DNA of 12,199 nucleotides from Nitrospirota bacterium (GTDB taxonomy: Bacteria; Nitrospirota; JACRHJ01), in the NCBI GenBank assembly GCA_021815285.1, contig JAKAHE010000045.1, forward strand, positions 1 through 12,199, given 5' to 3'. Position numbers and translations under genes: made by a program. This document shows positions 7,423 through 12,002 of this stretch, in pieces. A model generated the notes under the pieces. That model was not told where the DNA came from, searched no databases, and worked only from the letters and a program-made list of their open reading frames with translations. Numbering within the stretch: the first letter of the stretch is position 1; each line of letters begins with the position of its first letter.

Positions 7423-9299
7423 AGTCTTTTTACGGTATAGGCAAGGCGTGGTTTTTTTTGCTGTTCGCGGCGATATTTTTCGCCGCCTGCGCGCATCATG
7501 CAGCCATGCCCGCCCGCCCGCCCGCCCCGCAGGCCCCGGTCTTTGCCGCGCATGTAAAAACCAACCCCGATATTAACTGGGTTCAGTGGTCTGGTTCTGC
7601 ATTTACAAGGGCCAGGGCAGAGAACAAGCTGGTATTCCTCGAGATTTCAGCTAAGTGGAGCGCATGGCACGGACAGCTCGACAAAAGCCTCTCCTCTGAC
7701 CCTGCGGCTGCGGAAATAATAGAAAAGAATTATATCCCGATATATGTGGATGCGGACAGGCGGCCCGACATATACGCCCGTTATGGGCGCCGGGACCTGC
7801 CTTCCCTGTCGATACTCAACCCGGACGGATACGTCCTTGCCGTCGCTTCCGCCATGACGGAGCCGGAGCTTAAAAATCTGCTCGGCACGCTTGCAAGGAA
7901 TTATGCAAAGAACAAGGCCGTCATAGACGAGGCGCTTAAATCTTCTTCCAGAACACCGGACAGCAAAAAGCCGTTAGCGCCATATCCCGTAAGCAAACTG
8001 CCCTCGATTTCGCTGTCCGCCCTGGCTGGGGAATGGGACAACTCCTACGGAGGCATAGGGAATGGGAAAAAGTTTCCTATGCCCGAAATGCTGGATTTCC
8101 TGACATATGTCTCGGCGCATCAGGAGTTCTGGAAGGGAACCGACCCCGCCCAGCTCGCAAAGGCCGCGCTTAACGGCATGGCGGCAGGTCTTTACGATGG
8201 CGCAGAGGGAGGTTTCTACAGGTACTCGGACACGCCTGACTGGAAGAGTCCGCACAAGGAAAAACTCCTTGGGCTGAACTCGGAGATCATGTCGGCATAC
8301 CTTGCCGCGTCCGAACAGTATAAAAATAAAAAATACCTCGAAATCGGAGAGTCCTGCGCACGTTTTCTGGACGAGTATCTCCTGGACAGGAAGGCGGGCG
8401 CGTTCATGAACAGCATGAGCGGCAGACAGGACGCCGCCGCCGCCCGGATAGAGACTGACAGGACGCTTTTCGCGGACGCAAACGGGAAGGCGGCCCTGGC
8501 CTTCCTCGAGGCGTACCGCGTGACGGGCAGGAAAGAGTATCTGAAGACGGCGACGGGCGCGCTGGATTATATAATCAATAATTTATATATTAAAAAAACG
8601 GGCGTCCTGCATTACAGGGGCGCAAACGGGAATATGCTGGGCCTGTCGGACCAGGTCATGCCGGGACTTGCCGCTGTGCGGGCGTATGAAGCCACGGCGG
8701 ATAGAAAATACCTGGATTTTGCCGTAAATATTGCGAAAATCTGCGACAGAAAATTCTACGACCAGAAAGACTTCGGTTTCTATGGCTTCTGGTATGCTTA
8801 CAGGCCGGTCGGTCTCCTTGAAGACAAAAAGAAGCCCCAGGAAGAAAACGCGTGCATGAGCGAGCTGCTGATGGAGCTCCATTATCTGACCGGGCGGGAC
8901 GGATATGAAAAACAGGCGAGAAATACGCTTATCCCATTCATACCGGCCTTCCGGAAATATCCGGCGTTGTCCGCCCCTGCGGCCCTTGCCGCGGCGAAAA
9001 TATGTTCCAGGACTTACGAGTTCTTTGTAACCGGGGCGGAGTCGGATCCTGGCTTTGCCGAACTGCTCGGCAAATCCTACACGTTTCAGTGTCCGGACAG
9101 GGTGGTCGTGCCGCTCGACACAATGACTGACAGAAAGAGACTCGACCATCTGGGATACGGACACGACAAAACGCCAATACTTTACGTATGCTCGGAAACC
9201 GCCTGTTTCCCGCCGGTAAGGCCGGGAGAAAGCATGGAAAAAGTCCGCGCGATGCTTGAGAAGTCGCGGGAAGCAAAGCAGAAAAGGTATGGAAAATAA
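7419..9299 (+). CDS. DUF255/YyaL-like lipoprotein with a cysteine-free thioredoxin-like site
   Basis: This 626-residue protein starts with a lipoprotein signal: positively charged ends, a hydrophobic core at 11-22, and a lipobox ending FAAC with Cys24, followed by a Pro/Ala-rich linker to about 42. Residues 52-150 match the DUF255 thioredoxin-like domain: NWVQWSGSAFTRARAENK, then IPIYVDADRRPDIYARY, where the family has VDREERPD. The family CHWCH active site aligns with WSAWH at 80-84, so both cysteines are Trp. A Pro remains at 128 in the expected cis-Pro region, but the usual GGWP is absent. Residues 190-560 look like the helical (alpha/alpha)6 barrel of YyaL/spermatogenesis-associated protein 20 homologues, and the C-terminal CSETACFPP resembles the family tail. 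Function is unknown. It should be membrane-anchored outside the cytoplasm and unable to do thiol exchange at this site. The ATG overlaps the ruvX stop. Confidence 0.83.
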   Translation: MKSFYGIGKAWFFLLFAAIFFAACAHHAAMPARPPAPQAPVFAAHVKTNPDINWVQWSGSAFTRARAENKLVFLEISAKWSAWHGQLDKSLSSDPAAAEIIEKNYIPIYVDADRRPDIYARYGRRDLPSLSILNPDGYVLAVASAMTEPELKNLLGTLARNYAKNKAVIDEALKSSSRTPDSKKPLAPYPVSKLPSISLSALAGEWDNSYGGIGNGKKFPMPEMLDFLTYVSAHQEFWKGTDPAQLAKAALNGMAAGLYDGAEGGFYRYSDTPDWKSPHKEKLLGLNSEIMSAYLAASEQYKNKKYLEIGESCARFLDEYLLDRKAGAFMNSMSGRQDAAAARIETDRTLFADANGKAALAFLEAYRVTGRKEYLKTATGALDYIINNLYIKKTGVLHYRGANGNMLGLSDQVMPGLAAVRAYEATADRKYLDFAVNIAKICDRKFYDQKDFGFYGFWYAYRPVGLLEDKKKPQEENACMSELLMELHYLTGRDGYEKQARNTLIPFIPAFRKYPALSAPAALAAAKICSRTYEFFVTGAESDPGFAELLGKSYTFQCPDRVVVPLDTMTDRKRLDHLGYGHDKTPILYVCSETACFPPVRPGESMEKVRAMLEKSREAKQKRYGK

Positions 9300-9477
9300 A
9301 ATTACTCCGGAGATGAGCATAAACGAAATAATCAGGAAATACCCCAATACAATGGGCGTATTTAACCGTTTCAATGTGGACTCCTGCTGCGGCGGCGCAA
9401 GAAGCCTCAAATCCGTGGCAGAGGAGGACAAGGTAAACCTCCAGGAGCTTATCGACGCGCTGAAAAATGCTGACTGA
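9289..9477 (+). CDS. DUF542 domain protein (ScdA/Ric N-terminal-like)
   Basis: This 62-residue protein consists of a DUF542 domain alone: INEIIRKYPNTMGVFNRFNVDSCCGG and then SLKSVAEE, matching the family pattern in which a Cys pair (here CC at residues 29-30) precedes GG. In ScdA/YtfE/Ric this domain sits ahead of a hemerythrin-like di-iron domain that helps repair damaged iron-sulfur centres. Stand-alone versions are common and have no firm function. The ATG at 9289 gives the expected N-terminus and overlaps the previous gene by 11 nt; a TTG at 9256 would add 11 basic residues without support. It ends the six-gene run. The Cys pair suggests a metal- or thiol-related role, which is inference. 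Confidence 0.83.
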   Translation: MENKITPEMSINEIIRKYPNTMGVFNRFNVDSCCGGARSLKSVAEEDKVNLQELIDALKNAD

Positions 9478-9667
9478 GTCTTATTTGAGCGGTTTTATCA
9501 GGTTGGGACACTTTTGGGATAACTGGGGCATAAAGGCCGCAACAAGGCTGTCCGGCTGTTATTTTGTATATTTTAATGCGAATATTTTCAATGGGTTAAA
9601 AACTGACTCCTTTGGCAACCCTTTTGCAAGCATCCGCTATACGGGCCCATAACAAGCCTTTAAACAG
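9478..9667. other. 190-nt gap between the DUF542 gene and the receiver gene
   Basis: This stretch is more A/T-rich than its neighbours, especially 9556-9606. Apart from the sigma54-like promoter at 9612-9629 it holds no convincing gene, tRNA or terminator. A short direct repeat GGCTGT is present near 9546-9560. A 61-residue open frame (9467-9652) has no ribosome binding site or family resemblance. Confidence 0.5.
9612..9629 (+). promoter_or_regulatory. Putative sigma54 (RpoN) promoter upstream of the receiver gene
   Basis: TTGGCAA at 9612-9618 and TTGCAA at 9624-9629 give GG at 9614-9615 and GC at 9626-9627, separated by exactly 10 nt as sigma54 requires. Only the last C of TGGCAC differs from the classical -24 box. 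Transcription would begin near 9639-9641, about 33 nt before the receiver start. No enhancer-binding protein gene is in the window. The motif is short, so a chance match is possible. Confidence 0.55.
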
Positions 9668-9673
9668 GTGCTT

Positions 9674-10105
9674 ATGGCAAAAGTCAACTCCGGGGGCAGA
9701 GGCTGGTTTACCGGCGGCGGAGTCCTCGTCGGAAGTTTCGACATCGGCGCGGTCGAATCCATAAAGGGATTCATAGTTGCCAGGTACAAGAGGGAAGTCA
9801 CCGGCGTAACCGACGCCTCGGAGCTTATCCTTGAGGTCATTGGCCGGGAGCTCGACCTTGTCATAATAGACACCAACCTTAAAGGCCTGCCGCCCGCAAA
9901 GACCGTACAGATAGTAAAGAAGTGCAGGCCGCGTCTGCCGGTTATCGTAATCTCGGACGACTACACGGTCGATACCGGGAGCAGGATAATGGAGCAGGGC
10001 GTTTTTTATTATATGTACAAGCCGGTAGAGATGGACAAGCTGGGCGAACTGGTTGAGCGGGCGCTTATGAAAAGGGCAAGAGAAAATCTGGGCGCCGCGG
10101 GATGA
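9674..10105 (+). CDS. Stand-alone receiver-domain (CheY-like) protein, atypical
   Basis: This 143-residue protein is a single receiver domain. It has the phosphoacceptor in DLVIIDTNL (Asp66), the conserved Ser/Thr position in VIVIS (Ser94), and the conserved Lys in YMYKPVEM (Lys116), with normal spacing. The acidic pair that binds Mg at the end of strand 1 (usually DD) appears as Ser-Phe in VLVGSFD, with only Asp23 nearby, so phosphorylation may be weak or absent. An extra Gly-rich N-terminus of about 15 residues precedes strand 1. There is no DNA-binding or enzyme domain, so it would act through protein contact. The ATG at 9674 has AGGTG just upstream; GTG at 9668 is an alternative adding two residues. 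No kinase gene is nearby. It lies between the alaS operon and the sulfur-relay genes. Confidence 0.78.
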   Translation: MAKVNSGGRGWFTGGGVLVGSFDIGAVESIKGFIVARYKREVTGVTDASELILEVIGRELDLVIIDTNLKGLPPAKTVQIVKKCRPRLPVIVISDDYTVDTGSRIMEQGVFYYMYKPVEMDKLGELVERALMKRARENLGAAG

Positions 10106-10111
10106 AAGATG

Positions 10112-10141
10112 TTGAAGAGGGATCGGCTCCGGTAGTATAAT
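10112..10141 (+). promoter_or_regulatory. Sigma70-type promoter for the tusA-dsrEFH-like genes
   Basis: TTGAAG at 10112-10117 (four of six bases of the -35 consensus) and a perfect TATAAT at 10136-10141 are separated by 18 nt. They lie in the 86-nt gap between the receiver stop (10105) and the TusA-like ATG (10192). Transcription would begin near 10148, leaving a leader of about 44 nt. The sulfur genes could thus be made constitutively and also by read-through from the sigma54-like promoter. Confidence 0.6.
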
Positions 10142-10191
10142 TCCCTGCCGGAAAATGGCATCGAGATTTATTATAGAAACGGAGGTGAGTG

Positions 10192-10422
10192 ATGGCGAGT
10201 TTTGAACTGGACGTGAAAGGGGAGGTCTGTCCGTATGCTACGGTGAAGACGAAGAAGTTCGTCAACTCCAAGATGGCTTCCGGAGACCAGGTCGTGGTTA
10301 CTCTTGACTACCCGCTTTCGTCCGAAGAAATACCGAGGTGGGCCGCCGAGGCCGGACACAAGGTATTGGGTGTTGACAAGGCGGGCGACGCCGTCTGGAA
10401 AATAACCATTCAAAAGGGATAG
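10192..10422 (+). CDS. TusA-like sulfur carrier / sulfurtransferase with CPYA motif
   Basis: TusA-family proteins carry sulfur as a persulfide on a conserved Cys and hand it to partners in tRNA thiolation, molybdenum cofactor synthesis or sulfur oxidation. This 76-residue protein has the family layout: ELDVKGEVCPYATVKTKKF with the sulfur-bearing Cys13, then GDQVVVTLDYPLS, then GHKVLGV and a final beta strand. The family CPxP motif is CPYA here, with the second Pro replaced by Ala. GGAGG at 10181-10185 sits 6 nt before the ATG; a GTG at 10189 is a less likely start. It is first in a four-gene set with DsrE-, DsrF- and DsrH-like genes. The substrate pathway is not shown by this window. Confidence 0.86.
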   Translation: MASFELDVKGEVCPYATVKTKKFVNSKMASGDQVVVTLDYPLSSEEIPRWAAEAGHKVLGVDKAGDAVWKITIQKG

Positions 10423-10435
10423 GAGGGATCCGTAG

Positions 10436-10759
10436 ATGGCCGGGAACAAGCTTGGGATCCTGCTGACGACCAGCCCGGAGAACGAAGACAGGCATACTGT
10501 CGTAAAGCTCTGCGAGGCGGCTCTGGAGTCGGGCAGGGAAGTGCAGATATTCATGATGTGCGACGGCGTTTATAACTCGTACACCGAACCCCTGACAGGG
10601 CTTATCAAGAAGGGGGTCCAGATATCGGAGTGTCACCACAACGCCGGAGAGAGAAAGATTCCTGAGGAGCATGAGAAGGCCGTGGGGATCAATTCCGCGA
10701 GCCAGTACATATTCTCCGGGATAATCTCCGACGTCGATAGATTAATCACGTTCTGTTAA
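10436..10759 (+). CDS. DsrE/TusD-like sulfur relay protein
   Basis: This 107-residue protein has the DsrE fold: KLGILLTTSPENEDRHTVVKL at the start, then REVQIFMMCDGVYN where the family has a strand followed by DGV. The conserved sulfur-binding Cys is best matched by Cys66 in VQISECHHNAGERKI, the position where DsrE/TusD carry their active Cys before an arginine. It also has Cys26, Cys42 and a C-terminal Cys107. DsrE/TusD is the persulfide-receiving subunit of the DsrEFH or TusBCD complex, taking sulfur from TusA and passing it to DsrC/TusE. GGAGGG at 10422-10427 sits 8 nt before the ATG, and the gap to the TusA-like gene is 13 nt. DsrE and TusD cannot be separated by sequence alone. Confidence 0.82.
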   Translation: MAGNKLGILLTTSPENEDRHTVVKLCEAALESGREVQIFMMCDGVYNSYTEPLTGLIKKGVQISECHHNAGERKIPEEHEKAVGINSASQYIFSGIISDVDRLITFC

Positions 10760-10772
10760 GGGGAGGGATGAA

Positions 10773-11120
10773 ATGGGCGACAAGCTGGTAACGATGATGA
10801 GGCATTCCCCCTTCTCTACCGTGAGGAACTTCGAGGCCCTGCGTTCGTGCGTGGGTCTTTCGATGGGGGATTCGCCGCTTACGATGCTCTTTGTCGAAGA
10901 CGGTGTATACACGCTTTCGGCGAAGGGAAAACCGGTATTGGACGGTTTCGACTGGAACAAGCACCTCGAGATGTTGAAGGAGCTTGATTTCCAGCTCGTT
11001 GTGGAGAAGGAGTCCGCGGACGAGCGCGGCGTTACGGAATTCAACTGGGAGCCGGAGGTAATGTCCAGGGAGCAGGTAGCCGCGCTCCTGAAGGACGCCA
11101 AGGCCGTTATCACATACTAA
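10773..11120 (+). CDS. DsrF/TusC-like sulfur relay subunit
   Basis: This 115-residue protein starts KLVTMMRHSPFSTVRNFEALRS and then has LTMLFVEDGVYTLS, the DsrE-fold pattern with DGV after the third strand. DsrF/TusC is a structural subunit of the heterohexamer with DsrE/TusD and DsrH/TusB. It has a single cysteine (Cys26), so a catalytic role is less likely. GGGAGGG at 10761-10767 sits 5 nt before the ATG, and the gap to the DsrE-like gene is 13 nt. Order and spacing with its neighbours support co-expression. The assignment to DsrF rests on the position in the set as well as weak similarity. Confidence 0.76.
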   Translation: MGDKLVTMMRHSPFSTVRNFEALRSCVGLSMGDSPLTMLFVEDGVYTLSAKGKPVLDGFDWNKHLEMLKELDFQLVVEKESADERGVTEFNWEPEVMSREQVAALLKDAKAVITY

Positions 11121-11130
11121 AGGGGGAGCG

Positions 11131-11382
11131 ATGAAGATACTGCACATGGTAAGACGAAAGGGAGACGCGCTTCCCCTTCAGATGGCGGATATCCAGAGGA
11201 AGGCGGGGGACGACGTCAAAGTCGTTTTCCTGCAGGACGGCGTCCTTGCCTGCACGGGCGACAAAAACAGCGCCTGCTGTGCCGAGGATGCCGACGCGCG
11301 CGGCGTCTCCTGCGGCAACAAGGTGGACTACAAGGGCATAGTCGATATGATATTCGACGCCGACAGCGTCATCAACTGGTAA
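11131..11382 (+). CDS. DsrH/TusB-like sulfur relay subunit with extra cysteines
   Basis: This 83-residue protein has the DsrH/TusB pattern: KILHMVRRKGD, then VKVVFLQDGVLACTG with the LQDGV signature, then ARGVSCGNKVDYKGIVDMI and the ending DSVINW, where the family ends with a similar Trp-containing tail. It has Cys41, Cys49, Cys50 and Cys61, more than usual for an 83-residue DsrH. AGGGGGAG (11121-11128) precedes the ATG. It is the last gene of the set, and the strong terminator at 11545-11576 ends the transcript. The 3' end of the gene, including the stop codon, is duplicated about 83 nt downstream. Confidence 0.76.
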   Translation: MKILHMVRRKGDALPLQMADIQRKAGDDVKVVFLQDGVLACTGDKNSACCAEDADARGVSCGNKVDYKGIVDMIFDADSVINW

Positions 11383-11392
11383 CCCGGGCAAG
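11362..11392 (+). repeat. Direct repeat copy 1: dsrH-like gene tail and stop
   Basis: The last 21 coding bases (including the stop) of the DsrH-like gene and 10 bases beyond form a 31-nt segment that recurs at 11445-11475 with 27 of 31 identical bases. All four differences are C/T transitions. The repeat carries the codons for DSVIN, a seventh codon (Trp here, Arg in copy 2), TAA, and then CCGGGCAAG-like sequence. Confidence 0.8.
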
Positions 11393-11404
11393 TGGGCGGC
11401 GTGA

Positions 11405-11421
11405 GGCAAGGCAGCCTTGCC
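11405..11421 (+). repeat. Small perfect hairpin GGCAAGG/CCTTGCC
   Basis: GGCAAGG at 11405-11411 and CCTTGCC at 11415-11421 make a 7-bp hairpin with loop CAG just after the DsrH-like stop. No T-run follows, so it is unlikely to be a terminator. Its arms resemble the GGGCAAG words at 11386-11392 and 11469-11475, which could pair with CTTGCCC instead. Confidence 0.55.
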
Positions 11422-11444
11422 CATGTTGCATGGCGACGTTTTCG

Positions 11445-11475
11445 GACAGTGTTATCAACCGGTAATCCGGGCAAG
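11445..11475 (+). repeat. Direct repeat copy 2: orphan copy of the dsrH tail
   Basis: This 31-nt copy matches 11362-11392 and would encode DSVINR then TAA, but the bases before it do not resemble the rest of the DsrH-like gene. It looks like either a short duplication or the surviving 3' end of a lost second paralogue. Confidence 0.75.
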
Positions 11476-11477
11476 GG

Positions 11478-11533
11478 GTAGCTGCCTGATTCATCAGGCG
11501 ATTTTGGAAGCGCCCGATAAATCGGGCAACTGC
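11478..11533 (+). repeat. REP/BIME-like pair of inverted palindromic units
   Basis: Unit A (11478-11499) holds GCCTGAT-TC-ATCAGGC preceded by GTAGCT. Unit B (11512-11533) is the inverted version: GCCCGAT-AA-ATCGGGC followed by AACTGC. Comparing A with the reverse complement of B, 17 of 22 bases match and all five differences are transitions. One changed pair is compensatory (T-A in A becomes C-G in B), which supports conserved folding. A 12-nt A/T-richer spacer separates them. Two inverted palindromic units side by side is the layout of a bacterial REP doublet. Confidence 0.7.
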
Positions 11534-11544
11534 AAAATTAAATT

Positions 11545-11576
11545 AAAGGCCGCCAGGATTTACTGGCGGCCTTTTT
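11545..11576 (+). terminator. Strong bidirectional Rho-independent terminator
   Basis: AAAGGCCGCCAG (11545-11556) and CTGGCGGCCTTT (11563-11574) form a perfect 12-bp stem with loop GATTTA, followed by a run of T to 11576. On the minus strand the stem is followed by T-rich sequence too (complement of AATTAAA), so it can end both the sulfur-relay transcript and the convergent thioredoxin-like gene. Confidence 0.95.
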
Positions 11577-11621
11577 CATGTGTCAAACGAGGGCATCTGG
11601 GCCCCACTTCACTGAATTAGT

Positions 11622-11637
11622 CAGGGCGCCTGCCCTG
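11622..11637. repeat. Short hairpin CAGGGC/GCCCTG downstream of the thioredoxin-like stop
   Basis: CAGGGC (11622-11627) and GCCCTG (11632-11637) make a 6-bp stem with a 4-nt loop, 13 nt past the minus-strand stop. No T-run follows on either strand. It could protect the mRNA end, but no function is shown. Confidence 0.4.
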
Positions 11638-11649
11638 CTCTGTCAGATA

Positions 11650-11907
11650 TTAATTGGCTATTGCCTGCTTCACTTCCTCAGCCGCCGGCACGACACCGCG
11701 CCATGCGCTGACAGGCTCGTCTTCTCCGTTTACAACCATCATCGTCGGCGTGGCCATGACGCCGTAGAACACGCCCTCGGCCAGGCCCTCCGCCGTCTCC
11801 ATCGAGTATTCCTGAACTTCGATTCCGTCTTCCTTGAGCTTCCCTGCGACAACCTTCGCCGCCGGACACTTGCTGCATCCGTCCTTTACGAACACCTTAA
11901 CGGTCAT
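11650..11907 (-). CDS. Small thioredoxin/glutaredoxin-like protein with CSKC site
   Basis: This 85-residue protein has a minimal thioredoxin fold: strand VKVFVKDG, active site CSKC at 11-14, a helix to about 25, YSMETAEGL, and the cis-Pro loop MATPTMMVV (Pro54) followed by WRG. Proteins like this reduce disulfides or persulfides in the cytoplasm; no signal peptide is seen. The ATG at 11907 is chosen because AAAGGAG (complement of 11917-11923) sits 9 nt upstream. An earlier in-frame ATG at 11970 would add residues encoded by an intergenic palindromic element. The gene converges on the sulfur-relay set and shares its terminator, so a role in reducing that relay is plausible but not shown. Confidence 0.87.
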   Translation of the reverse strand: MTVKVFVKDGCSKCPAAKVVAGKLKEDGIEVQEYSMETAEGLAEGVFYGVMATPTMMVVNGEDEPVSAWRGVVPAAEEVKQAIAN

Positions 11908-11957
11908 CTTGAAAATCTCCTTTCGTGCGGCTGATGGAATATTCACCCTCCCCCGGC

Positions 11958-11978
11958 CCCCTCCCATCAAGGGAGGGG
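11958..11978. repeat. C/G-rich palindromic element CCCCTCCC-ATCAA-GGGAGGGG
   Basis: CCCCTCCC at 11958-11965 and GGGAGGGG at 11971-11978 form a perfect 8-bp inverted repeat with loop ATCAA, flanked by further C-runs to the left (11946-11960) and G-runs to the right (to 11992). It lies 51 nt upstream of the thioredoxin-like ATG, in its likely leader or promoter region. Similar CCCTCCC/GGGAGGG palindromes with a TCAA loop are familiar as interspersed repeats in environmental bacterial genomes; this is recollection, not a search. Confidence 0.65.
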
Positions 11979-12002
11979 AATTAGGGGAAAGGTAATCGTG
12001 AC

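Noticed and set aside
8583..9431. Minus-strand open frame of 282 codons
   Set aside because: It is antisense to the lipoprotein and DUF542 genes, both of which have family motifs.
9467..9652. 61-residue open frame after the DUF542 gene
   Set aside because: No ribosome binding site, no recognisable family, unusual composition, and it covers the sigma54-like promoter.
11417..11620. 67-residue open frame in the right-hand gap
   Set aside because: It runs through the repeats and the terminator stem, has no ribosome binding site and no resemblance to a family.
11578..11934. 118-residue + strand open frame
   Set aside because: It is antisense to the thioredoxin-like gene, which has the CSKC site, cis-Pro and a good ribosome binding site.
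11908..11970. N-terminal extension of the thioredoxin-like protein to an ATG at 11970
   Set aside because: The extra residues come from the C/G-rich palindromic element, and the ribosome binding site fits the ATG at 11907.
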